From Arsukibacterium sp. MJ3 (GTDB taxonomy: Bacteria; Pseudomonadota; Gammaproteobacteria; Enterobacterales; Alteromonadaceae): a stretch of 64,000 nucleotides of DNA. Under the pieces are notes generated by a model that was not told the origin of the DNA, ran no database searches, and saw only the letters and a list, made by a program, of their open reading frames with translations. Of the stretch, positions 37,553-45,683 are shown in pieces. The translations under genes and the position numbers were made by a program. The first letter of the stretch is position 1. Each line of letters begins with the position of its first letter. The stretch lies in assembly GCF_000987765.1 (NCBI RefSeq), contig NZ_LAHP01000002.1, positions 124,001 through 188,000 of the forward strand, given 5' to 3'.

Positions 37553-38113
37553 TTACGCGCTAATGCTATCGAACAAGGTTAAAAAAGTCGGGGTTTGGCG
37601 TATGTGCACTGGCAAGTGTAAGCGCCGGGCAATATCTTGCGCGCTAATAACCCCACGGATCAGGTGTGACTCGCGGTCAACCACCACACAATGTTGCTCG
37701 CCACTTGATTGCAGCGTGTTTAACACATCAGCAATGGTGCAATGCTGAAGCTGCTGCCAGGCTAATGCTTTAATCCGCTCACGTGGCCGCATTAAATCAG
37801 CAACTTTAATCTCGCGCCGGTCATCACCCAAGGCTACCCGGCGCATAATTGCTTGATCAGAAAGTTGGTCTAAATGAATAATGCCGCTTAACTCACCTTG
37901 GTTATCGACCACCAATTTAAGTTTACTGCGCTCAATTTGCATCAGTGCCAGTAGATCGCTGGCAGGGGTGGCTTCACTTATCATGTCTGGCTGGTTTTGT
38001 TTAAAGTCGGTGACCAGTTGTAAAGCTGGCGACGATAAACGGGCATGGTCAAATTGACCTGGTTGAATTAAATGATCAATCGATTCTACTGCAAATAATG
38101 ATAACGTTTTCAT
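37553..38113 (-). CDS. CBS-domain protein
   Basis: Cytoplasmic protein of 186 residues made of two CBS motifs. The first spans about residues 38-95 (ISEATPASDLLALMQIERSKLKLVVDNQGELSGIIHLDQL) and the second about 105-170 (ALAWQQLQHCTIADVLNTLQSSGEQHCVVVDRESHLIRGVISAQDIARRL). Paired CBS domains bind adenosyl nucleotides such as AMP or ATP and usually regulate a partner. No partner domain is fused, so the regulated protein is unknown. The same strand carries the S9 peptidase downstream and a small exported protein upstream. Spacing of 78 and 91 bases suggests separate transcription. Confidence 0.85.
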   Translation of the reverse strand: MKTLSLFAVESIDHLIQPGQFDHARLSSPALQLVTDFKQNQPDMISEATPASDLLALMQIERSKLKLVVDNQGELSGIIHLDQLSDQAIMRRVALGDDRREIKVADLMRPRERIKALAWQQLQHCTIADVLNTLQSSGEQHCVVVDRESHLIRGVISAQDIARRLHLPVHIRQTPTFLTLFDSISA

Positions 38114-38204
38114 AAGTATTCCTTAGTACCGGTATGCACAGGCCGTACCGGTTAAATTAACGGTTGGAGCGATAGCAACTATGCCAAGCTAAACAATATG
38201 TTAA

Positions 38205-38516
38205 TTAGGAATGTGTTGGTGGGGCGCGAACGGGGTGTGCAGTGTTATTCGATTTTAACGGTAAGGCCGTTGGCATTAATGCAATAATGCCGCTTAATAA
38301 AATGTCAGTTTTACAGGTAAAAATAGCAAAGCTGGAATCATTGTCATCACCGAAGTCTTGTTCGGTAACAACAGTAGTTTGACCTATTAACGGGCTTACT
38401 GCCTGAAACTGGTTACTGGCTAACGGTGATAAACGGGAGTCATGCGCTGTTGCTAACTGCGGTGTTACCAGCAGGCTTAGATACATTATTAAGGCAAAAC
38501 AACTTAGCCAGCGCAT
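38205..38516 (-). CDS. Small exported hypothetical protein
   Basis: Protein of 103 residues with a signal peptide (MRWLSCFALIMYLSLLVTPQLATA, cleaved near residue 24). The rest is mostly polar with a hydrophobic stretch (DILLSGIIALMPTALPL, about 71-87) and a Pro/His-rich tail (HPVRAPPTHS). There is one mature cysteine and no motif I recognise. Similar short secreted proteins sometimes lead metal-resistance operons, but nothing metal-related is next to it here. The frame is well supported by the signal peptide alone. Confidence 0.5.
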   Translation of the reverse strand: MRWLSCFALIMYLSLLVTPQLATAHDSRLSPLASNQFQAVSPLIGQTTVVTEQDFGDDNDSSFAIFTCKTDILLSGIIALMPTALPLKSNNTAHPVRAPPTHS

Positions 38517-38714
38517 TGTTTACATTCTATCTATTGAGGCTGTCGAACATCAGCCATTTATCGTTTTATAATAATGGGCCTGCTAAAGCATAACTGCAAT
38601 AGTTTAATGAAAAATTACTTTACCATGACAAGTTTATTTTCATGATTACTGGCCGCTTATGCGTTTTCTGGTAGGCTTGTTTTAACTTGGCAGATTAACA
38701 ATTAAGGAATTTGT

Positions 38715-39734
38715 ATGAAAGCAGTTGGTTACCAACGCGCTTTGGCTATCACTGAGCCTGAAGCTTTACTGGATATTGAATTACCGCAGCCCGAGGCAAC
38801 CGATCGCGATGTACTGGTAAAAGTAGCGGCTATTTCAGTTAATCCGGTAGACACTAAAATCAGAACCCGGGTAGCACCGTCAGCGGATGAATACAAGGTG
38901 CTAGGCTGGGATGCGGCGGGGGAAGTTGTCGCTGTTGGCACAGAAGTTAGCCTGTTTAAACCCGGCGATAAAGTCTATTACGCTGGGGCCCTTAATCGCA
39001 GAGGCTCAAACGCCGAATACCAATTAGTAGATGAACGCTTGGTTGCGTTAATGCCCAGCAATTTAAGTTACCCTGAAGCAGCTGCTTTGCCACTTACTGC
39101 GATAACCGCCTGGGAGTTGTTGTTTGACCGGCTGGAATTGGATAGACCCAGTTTAAAGCATCCAAGGCCAATATTACTGATTATTGGCGCCGCGGGTGGC
39201 GTTGGTTCAATGCTGCTGCAGCTGGCCCGAAAATTAACCAGTGTTTGTATTATTGGTACTGCCTCACGCCCTGCCAGTAAAGCCTGGGTAAAAGCGTTGG
39301 GTGCGCATTATATTATCGACCATAGTCAGCCACTGCTGCCTCAGCTAGCCGAACTGGGTATTGAAGAAGTAAGCCATGTGGCCAGTTTAACTCATACCGA
39401 CCAGCATTACCCTGAGCTGGTTAAGTTGTTAGCACCACAAGGTAAACTGGCACTGATAGACGATCCGGCTGCTGGCCTTGATATTATGCCGCTTAAGCAA
39501 AAAAGCATTTCTCTGCACTGGGAGTTTATGTTTACCCGCTCATTATTTACTACTGCAGATATGCATATGCAACATCAGTTACTCACTGATTTAAGCCGTC
39601 TAATTGAGCAAGGACAAATTAAAACCACCTTACAACAAAATCTGGGAACCATTAATGCCAATAACTTGCGTCAGGCCCATGCTTTGCTGGAAAGCGGCAA
39701 GGCCATTGGTAAGGTGGTGCTGGAGGGGTTTTAA
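38715..39734 (+). CDS. Zinc-type alcohol dehydrogenase-like oxidoreductase (MDR)
   Basis: NADPH-dependent medium-chain reductase of 339 residues, of the quinone-oxidoreductase-like branch. Features are KVAAISVNPVDTKIR at the N-terminus, the Rossmann glycine motif IIGAAGGVGSMLLQLARKL (about residues 154-172), AGDKVYYAG-type substrate-domain strands and a C-terminal GKAIGKVVLEGF. No structural-zinc cysteine cluster is present, so despite the family name it is probably zinc-free. Substrate unknown: quinones, enones or aldehydes are plausible. AAGGAA stands before the ATG. The upstream 200 bases contain a TTGAC-less AT-rich promoter region. Confidence 0.85.
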   Translation: MKAVGYQRALAITEPEALLDIELPQPEATDRDVLVKVAAISVNPVDTKIRTRVAPSADEYKVLGWDAAGEVVAVGTEVSLFKPGDKVYYAGALNRRGSNAEYQLVDERLVALMPSNLSYPEAAALPLTAITAWELLFDRLELDRPSLKHPRPILLIIGAAGGVGSMLLQLARKLTSVCIIGTASRPASKAWVKALGAHYIIDHSQPLLPQLAELGIEEVSHVASLTHTDQHYPELVKLLAPQGKLALIDDPAAGLDIMPLKQKSISLHWEFMFTRSLFTTADMHMQHQLLTDLSRLIEQGQIKTTLQQNLGTINANNLRQAHALLESGKAIGKVVLEGF

Positions 39735-39766
39735 CAGCAAGGCCTGAGTTTTTTTAACCGCAGTAC

Positions 39767-40372
39767 TCAGGCAATTTGCTGATCGGTTTGATCATGGCTG
39801 TAACTGGCTTTAAACAGTACATGCTCCAGCGCTAATTGCAGGGCGGTGTTAATGCCGTAATGCGTTTGCCCCAGCTGGTAATCAAGTTCGTTTACCTGCT
39901 CCTTGCTTATCATCATTAGTGGCGGTGGCGAACTTTGCAGCATAATCAGGCTTTGCTGATACTGAGCCGCTTTGTCGCTTTTAATAATTTTACAGGTCGA
40001 CAAGGAAGTCTGGCCGGTTTTATCGCGGGAACCACTAGCACCAAACATCCGGCAAATACTTGGGCGTTGCTGATAAACACTACATTGGCCCTGCTTTCCG
40101 TCAAAGGAGAGTTTTTGATAAAAAAAACAACCTTGCGGCTCGGTTAACTGCTCGAGTTGGCTTAGGGTGTGTTCTGCTTTGCCATGATCAAACAAATGCA
40201 GTGCCAGCGGTAACATTTCCAGTACGGTTGCTTCAATAGTGGGCGCCAGGCAACATTCGCCGCAACCACTGCGGCACTGTAAGCCCTGATTTTGTTGATA
40301 TTTGCTGAATGTGTCGGCTATTTCGCCATACACAGCCTCAACCCGGCGCGATAGTTCACGCAACCGTTGCAT
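39767..40372 (-). CDS. YkgJ-family cysteine-cluster protein
   Basis: Protein of 201 residues with the CxxxCxxCC-type cluster CRSGCGECC (about residues 33-41) and a second group in CSVYQQRPSICRMFG (about 97-111). Together these form the zinc- or iron-binding cluster of the YkgJ (UPF0153) family. The function is unknown, though the cysteines may bind a metal or iron-sulfur centre. The start ATG 40372 has no strong RBS. It is convergent with the MDR gene, with an 8-base-stem hairpin overlapping the two stops. Confidence 0.8.
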   Translation of the reverse strand: MQRLRELSRRVEAVYGEIADTFSKYQQNQGLQCRSGCGECCLAPTIEATVLEMLPLALHLFDHGKAEHTLSQLEQLTEPQGCFFYQKLSFDGKQGQCSVYQQRPSICRMFGASGSRDKTGQTSLSTCKIIKSDKAAQYQQSLIMLQSSPPPLMMISKEQVNELDYQLGQTHYGINTALQLALEHVLFKASYSHDQTDQQIA

Positions 40373-40486
40373 ACAGACTCCAAACGAAATACATAGGGTT
40401 ATTGCTTAACAAAGGAACGACGGATTGCCGCGTAGCTATTCTACGCTGAGCCTGATCAACACAGCAAGGGCATGGCGTAAATATAG

Positions 40487-42589
40487 TCAACTGGTCAGCA
40501 TAGGTTCGGTATAAAGGTGAATACGGTTTTGGCCTTTTTCACTGGCGATGGCGGCAGCGGCAGCGGCCTGAATTAAAAAATTGTCGCTGTCGAGCCGGCT
40601 GTTATCTATTAGTCTGATACCAATACTAGTGCTGAACGAAAAACGCTGTTGCTGCCAGCTAAATTCGAATGCTTTAATTTGCTCAACCAGCCGATAAGCC
40701 ACCACAAGCGCTTCATTGGCGTTTTTACCCGGCGAAAGTAAGGCAAACTGGTCTTTCTCGAGCCGTGCCAGTATATCGGCGGGCGCTAAGTTGCCAGAAA
40801 GCTGTTTGCCAAGTTGTTGCAACAGCTGATCGCCGGCGTTATGGCCGAAGCGGTTAGTAATATCATTAAAACGGGCGATATCAACAAACAGTAAACTGCA
40901 GTTTCGTTTACCGCCCTGATATAAAGTACGGTTAAGCTGTTGCAATAAATAATGACGGTTATATAAACCGGTGATCGGATCATGATTGGCTTGATAACTC
41001 AGCTGCTCGTAAGCCAGTTTCTGTTTGCTGATATCGATAACTGAGCCATGAATAAACGCGGGTGTGTTGCTGGTGGCGGGCACTAACCTTACCGACAGCA
41101 GCGCCCAAAATGGGCTGCGATCGGCGCGTAAACCTCGGATCTCCGCCTGTTGCTGGCCACATTTATGCAGCTGAGCGATAAAATCCTGATGCTCACCCGG
41201 GTTCGCATAAAACCGAATAATGCCATTGCCACTAATGTCTTGTCGCAGCTCATTAATTTGCTGATAACCCAAAATGTGCAATAGTGCCAGGTTGGCATCC
41301 AGTAACTTACCTTCGACATTACCGACAAACAAGCCCTCGGCAGCCTGGTGAAACAGGGTTTTGTATCTGGTTAACTCTCTTAATGCGTCGTGATCTGTGG
41401 TATACGCTGCATGTATATGGTCCATGCTAAAATGAATAACAGTCATACTCAGTAAAATTAATAACAAAGTTAAGTAATGCCAATCTAGTAGCTGTTTAAA
41501 GTAGCCTAACTGCGCCATGGTGAGAATAGCGGCACTTAGCAATAAAAAACAACAAGCCAGTGCCAGAGAGCGGGCGCTTTTTTGGCCAGCAATAGCATGA
41601 TGCAGTGTTAGCAAAATATTACTGCCGATGACCAGGCCAATGCTGGATAACAGTAACCAAAAGCGCCACTCGCCATTAATAAGTAGCGGGCTAAATAGCA
41701 GGCTCAGGGTCAGCAAATTATTAAATATATGCACCTTATGCCAGATTAATGACAATGGTTGCTCTAGTCTGGCGCGGATAAACAGGTTAAGACACAGCAG
41801 TGATAAGCCGGAAAAGATATACAGTATCGCCAGGTTAATCGCTGGCTTGTCAGGCCAGAGTAACGGAAAAGCTAAGCCATTCAAAATGGCCAGTACCATA
41901 GCAAAACAGGCAAAAAACAGTGCCTGATAAAGTCGTTGTGGTTGTCGCTGCTGCTGAAACAACAATAAGCTGTGTAACGCCAGCATTAGCAAAATGCCGC
42001 TGAGTACGCCATCAAAAACCGCATTGCCTTGTTGTACCCTAATAAACGACGACGGCTGCCACAGCGTAATATCACTGGGAATAATAGCGGCGTCGACCAC
42101 ACGTAAATACACGTCAATCTCTTGCTCACCCACCAGATTAAGCTCGGTAACATATCCCCGGTAAGGTAAAGCCCGTTCATTAAAAGGGTAATCGTTACCG
42201 GTGCGGTTAAGCAGTTCGATATCTTTTCTGGCTCTGTCTACCCGGTAAACCTCGAGTTTATCTACCATTGGAAAGTTATATTCCAATAACCATTGCACAG
42301 AATGTTCACTGTTATTGTGTAATCGGGCCATAAACCAGACAGGCTTGCCATTGCTGAACAAGATCCGTTTATCGCCCTGCAGAGGTTGAAAGCTGTGCAG
42401 ATAGGCCGGATCAGTTAAAACATCTTCCAAGGTTAACTCGGCTGAGCTACTCATATAATAAAGGTATTGAATGCTGGTTTGATCCAAAGTGTGGGGAGAA
42501 AGCCGATTAACGTCAGCTTGTGCGGCTAAAAGCGGCCAGCTACAAAGCCATAGCAGCAAGGCGTACAACAGGGGTTTTGCTGTGGCCAC
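40487..42589 (-). CDS. 7TMR-DISM receptor with PAS and degenerate GGDEF domain
   Basis: Membrane signalling protein of 700 residues. A signal peptide (about 1-23) precedes a periplasmic 7TMR-DISMED2 carbohydrate-binding-like domain (about 30-175), a seven-helix 7TMR-DISM block (about 185-390), a PAS domain (about 400-530) and a GGDEF domain (about 535-695). The A-site reads EKDQF instead of GGDEF, and the RxxD inhibitory site is missing (LAPAD), so it is probably not a working diguanylate cyclase. It may instead bind GTP or c-di-GMP or act through protein contacts. Nothing in the flanks shows a partner. The YkgJ gene follows after a gap of 114 bases. Confidence 0.85.
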   Translation of the reverse strand: MATAKPLLYALLLWLCSWPLLAAQADVNRLSPHTLDQTSIQYLYYMSSSAELTLEDVLTDPAYLHSFQPLQGDKRILFSNGKPVWFMARLHNNSEHSVQWLLEYNFPMVDKLEVYRVDRARKDIELLNRTGNDYPFNERALPYRGYVTELNLVGEQEIDVYLRVVDAAIIPSDITLWQPSSFIRVQQGNAVFDGVLSGILLMLALHSLLLFQQQRQPQRLYQALFFACFAMVLAILNGLAFPLLWPDKPAINLAILYIFSGLSLLCLNLFIRARLEQPLSLIWHKVHIFNNLLTLSLLFSPLLINGEWRFWLLLSSIGLVIGSNILLTLHHAIAGQKSARSLALACCFLLLSAAILTMAQLGYFKQLLDWHYLTLLLILLSMTVIHFSMDHIHAAYTTDHDALRELTRYKTLFHQAAEGLFVGNVEGKLLDANLALLHILGYQQINELRQDISGNGIIRFYANPGEHQDFIAQLHKCGQQQAEIRGLRADRSPFWALLSVRLVPATSNTPAFIHGSVIDISKQKLAYEQLSYQANHDPITGLYNRHYLLQQLNRTLYQGGKRNCSLLFVDIARFNDITNRFGHNAGDQLLQQLGKQLSGNLAPADILARLEKDQFALLSPGKNANEALVVAYRLVEQIKAFEFSWQQQRFSFSTSIGIRLIDNSRLDSDNFLIQAAAAAAIASEKGQNRIHLYTEPMLTS

Positions 42590-42718
42590 TAAGCTCTCCG
42601 CAGGCTAAAAAGGTTAAAAATAAGTTTAAATTGTAGCATAGCATAATGTTATCCGGCAGTGGCTTGACAACGGTAGCAGTTAAATAATAACGTTTACGTT
42701 ATGCAAAAATTACATTCT

Positions 42719-44515
42719 TTAGCCATTACTTGCCAGGTAATCACTGATTTCGCTGATAAATTCGCTGCCATAGCGGCTAAGCTTGGTATTGCCCACGCCA
42801 GATACCGCTAGCATTGCGCCATTATTGGTAGGCAGTTGCTGGCACATATCAATTAAGGTGGCATCGCTAAACACCACAAAAGGCGGCACATCGTCGCGCT
42901 CGGCCAACTGTTTACGTAACGTCCGCAGCCGGCCAAACAGTGCGCGGTCGTATTTCTGGTTACCCAGCTTAGCCGGCACCTTCTGGCTGCTTTGCAAACG
43001 CGGCACCGCCAGTTGCAAGCTGGTTTCGGCTCGCAGCAAAGGCCGGGCTGCCGGTAGCAGTTGCAGTACTGAGTTACGGGTTATGTCTTGTTGTAAATAA
43101 CCAAAGTGCACTAGCTGGCGCAGTACACTTAACCAGTAATCGTGGCTGTGATCTTTGCCCAGCCCCCAGGTGCTAAGCGTGTCATGACGTAATTCGCGAA
43201 TTTTTTGATTTTGGCTACCGCGCAGTACTTCTATAACATGTGCCATGCCATAGCTTTGTTCTACCCGATACACGCAAGATAATGCTTTGCGAGCCAGTTC
43301 GGTGGCATCAAATTGCTGTGGTGGGTTTAAACAGATATCGCAGTTGCCGCAGCGTTGCTGCCGTGCTTCACCAAAGTAATTAAGCAATACCAGCCGACGG
43401 CAGGTTTGGGCCTCGGCAAAGGCAGCCATTGCCTGAAAGCGTTGCCAGGCCACTTCGGCCCTGGCCGGGTTTTCTTCTGCTTCCAGCCAGCGCTTCATAC
43501 GGGTAATATCGGCCGGATCAAATAACATTAAGGCTTCGGCGGCAACGCCATCGCGACCAGCACGGCCAGTTTCCTGATAATACGCTTCAATGGTACGCGG
43601 CAATTCAAAGTGGATAACAAAGCGGATATTCGATTTATTTACGCCCATGCCAAAGGCTACCGTGGCAACAATAACCTGAATATCATCTCGTTTAAAATCA
43701 TCCTGTACCCGACCACGCTGCTCGCTGTCATGGCCGGCATGGTAAGCGGCAACTTTAAAGCCTCGTTCGCTAAGCTGACCGCTTAGTTCATCTACTTTAC
43801 GCCTGGAGCTACAATAAATAATGCCAGCGCTGCCTTCCTGCTCTTTTAAATAACTGACGACTTGCTCCAGCGGCCGGAATTTTTCTTGCACTGTGTATCG
43901 GATATTCGGCCGATCGAAGCTGCCGGTATAAATACAGGGATGTTGCAGGGTAAGCTGCTGCACAATATCCTGGCGGGTAGCAATGTCTGCTGTGGCGGTA
44001 AGCGCCATTACCGGCACCGTTGGAAAACGCTGCTTTACTAATGCCAGTGCCATGTAATGGGGCCGAAAATCGTGGCCCCACTGCGAAATACAGTGCGCTT
44101 CGTCAATAGCAAACAGGCTGACACCGACGTCACTTAACCGGTCTAAAAATGCAGGCTGTAATAAACGCTCGGGCGCCACATATAATAGCTTTAGTTCGCC
44201 ACGATGTAATCGGGTAAACACCTCAAGCACCGCCTCGCGGCTTAGGCTGCTATTAATAAACTCAGCAGCAATGCCGTTAGCTTGTAACGCATCTACCTGA
44301 TCTTTCATCAGTGACATTAGCGGCGACACGACTATAGTGACTAGTGGCAAATGCAGCGCCGGTAACTGATAACACAACGATTTACCGCCACCGGTAGGCA
44401 GCAGCACAAAACTGTCGCGGCCGGTTAACGCCGCATCAATAATTTCGGCCTGGCCATCCCGAAAGGCACTGTAACCAAAAGCTTGTTTAAGCGTAGCTAA
44501 TAACTGTTCTGACAC
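42719..44515 (-). CDS. recQ: ATP-dependent DNA helicase RecQ
   Basis: 3'-5' DNA helicase of 598 residues (E. coli RecQ has 609) for recombination and fork repair. Visible parts are the Q-motif [11 protein letters not shown], Walker A LPTGGGKS (K45), the DEAH box [19 protein letters not shown], motif [12 protein letters not shown], the zinc-binding cysteines [24 protein letters not shown], the winged helix, and a C-terminal HRDC domain (about 520-598). All key residues are present. It is divergent from the pdhR operon, with its start 362 bases from pdhR. Confidence 0.97.
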   Translation of the reverse strand: MSEQLLATLKQAFGYSAFRDGQAEIIDAALTGRDSFVLLPTGGGKSLCYQLPALHLPLVTIVVSPLMSLMKDQVDALQANGIAAEFINSSLSREAVLEVFTRLHRGELKLLYVAPERLLQPAFLDRLSDVGVSLFAIDEAHCISQWGHDFRPHYMALALVKQRFPTVPVMALTATADIATRQDIVQQLTLQHPCIYTGSFDRPNIRYTVQEKFRPLEQVVSYLKEQEGSAGIIYCSSRRKVDELSGQLSERGFKVAAYHAGHDSEQRGRVQDDFKRDDIQVIVATVAFGMGVNKSNIRFVIHFELPRTIEAYYQETGRAGRDGVAAEALMLFDPADITRMKRWLEAEENPARAEVAWQRFQAMAAFAEAQTCRRLVLLNYFGEARQQRCGNCDICLNPPQQFDATELARKALSCVYRVEQSYGMAHVIEVLRGSQNQKIRELRHDTLSTWGLGKDHSHDYWLSVLRQLVHFGYLQQDITRNSVLQLLPAARPLLRAETSLQLAVPRLQSSQKVPAKLGNQKYDRALFGRLRTLRKQLAERDDVPPFVVFSDATLIDMCQQLPTNNGAMLAVSGVGNTKLSRYGSEFISEISDYLASNG

Positions 44516-44611
44516 GCGCCGTTAATACCTTAAAAAAAACAGCCGCTATTGTATGCGTTACGCCAGTCAATTTACAGTGTTGCAGCCTGCCGATTGTTCC
44601 ACTGGTGGTTT

Positions 44612-44628
44612 TTCTGGTCAGACCAATT
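44612..44628. promoter_or_regulatory. Upstream PdhR operator (predicted)
   Basis: TTCTGGTCAGACCAATT holds the palindrome TGGT-CAG-ACCA, and its right half (ACCAATT) matches the E. coli PdhR consensus AATTGGT-N3-ACCAATT completely, while the left half is weaker. It lies about 250 bases upstream of pdhR, in the recQ-pdhR gap, and may help loop or tighten repression. Confidence 0.55.
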
Positions 44629-44750
44629 GCAAGACTGCGCATTTTACCTGCTGTTATTGGAGTTAAAGCTCTAATGCAAAGTGGTTTTTGCCTTTACGCC
44701 AGATGTCTGCTTTATTTACTTGTCAAAGAAAAACTGCTAACGTGGCCTAC

Positions 44751-44779
44751 TTGAAGTTTTGGTAATACCAATTTACAAT
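44751..44779 (+). promoter_or_regulatory. pdhR promoter with embedded PdhR operator
   Basis: TTGAAG (44751-44756) and TACAAT (44774-44779), spaced by exactly 17 bases, form a sigma-70 promoter. Within the spacer TTTTGGTAATACCAATT (44757-44773) contains the perfect palindrome TTGGT-AAT-ACCAA of the PdhR consensus. Repressor bound here would block RNA polymerase directly, and pyruvate would release it, as in E. coli. Confidence 0.85.
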
Positions 44780-44877
44780 GTTGCCCAATAATAAAAAAAA
44801 CAACATAGCCCTATGGCAAGCACGGCAGCAGTGCGGTATCACCACAGGCTAAACAGCAATAGTGAAACTACTCCGGC

Positions 44878-45636
44878 ATGGCAGATTATAAAATTAAACC
44901 CGCTAAACTCTCTGATCGTATTGTAGAGCAGCTGGAAAACATGTTGCTTGAGGGCAGCTTTGCCGCGGGCCAGCGTTTGCCGGCAGAGCGTGAGCTGGCC
45001 GAGCGGTTTGCGGTGTCCAGGCCATCGGTGCGTGAGGCAATACAGAAACTGGAAGCGAAAGGGTTGTTAAACCGGCGCCAGGGCGGTGGCACTTATGTTT
45101 GCGATAATTTGACAGTAGGCCTCACCGATCCGTTATTTGCGTTAATCGGCCGCCATCCGGAATCACAGTTTGATTTGCTGGAATTTCGTCATGCCTTAGA
45201 AGGTATTTGCGCCTATTACGCTGCGCTGCGGGGTACTGCTGCTGATCACCAACAAATTAAAACACTGTACGACAGTATTTGTTTAAGCCAACAACAACAG
45301 GATGTTGATGCCGAAGCCAAAGCGGTGGGTCAGTTTTATCTGGCCGTGGCTGAGGCGTCGCATAATGTGGTGTTACTGCATTTAGTGCGCGGTTTAACAC
45401 CACTGGTGGAACAAAATGTCCGGTTAAACCTGGCCGCGCTGGCACCCCGTGAGGGTACGGCAGCCCAACTTAATGCTCACCGTCAGCGCTTAATGCAGGC
45501 AGTGATAAATGGCGAGCCAGAAAAGGCCCGCCAGGCCAGTAATGGCCATTTAGCTTTTATCGAAGAAGCCTTGCTGGAAGTAAACAAAGAACGCTCGCGC
45601 ATAGAGCGTTCGTTGCGTCGCTCCCAGCAAAGCTAA
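44878..45636 (+). CDS. pdhR: Pyruvate-responsive repressor PdhR
   Basis: FadR/GntR-family transcription factor of 252 residues. The N-terminal winged helix (about 8-72) contains AGQRLPAERELAERFAVSRPSVREAIQKLEAKGLL. The all-helical FCD ligand domain (about 90-235) binds the effector, with metal-type residues in FRHALEG and the late SNGHLAFIEEALL. Its position at the head of aceE-aceF-lpd, and the PdhR-type palindromes in its own promoter, make it the pyruvate sensor of the operon. It ends 47 bases before aceE and is presumably read on into it. Confidence 0.93.
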   Translation: MADYKIKPAKLSDRIVEQLENMLLEGSFAAGQRLPAERELAERFAVSRPSVREAIQKLEAKGLLNRRQGGGTYVCDNLTVGLTDPLFALIGRHPESQFDLLEFRHALEGICAYYAALRGTAADHQQIKTLYDSICLSQQQQDVDAEAKAVGQFYLAVAEASHNVVLLHLVRGLTPLVEQNVRLNLAALAPREGTAAQLNAHRQRLMQAVINGEPEKARQASNGHLAFIEEALLEVNKERSRIERSLRRSQQS

Positions 45637-45683
45637 CTATTTTTTTAAACGCATAGACGTGAATAACCATAGGAAACCTCGTT

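Noticed and set aside
39742-39772. 8-base-stem hairpin overlapping the ends of the MDR and YkgJ genes
   Set aside because: GCCTGAGT/ACTCAGGC has a 15-base loop and no T-tract after either arm, so a terminator call is not supported.
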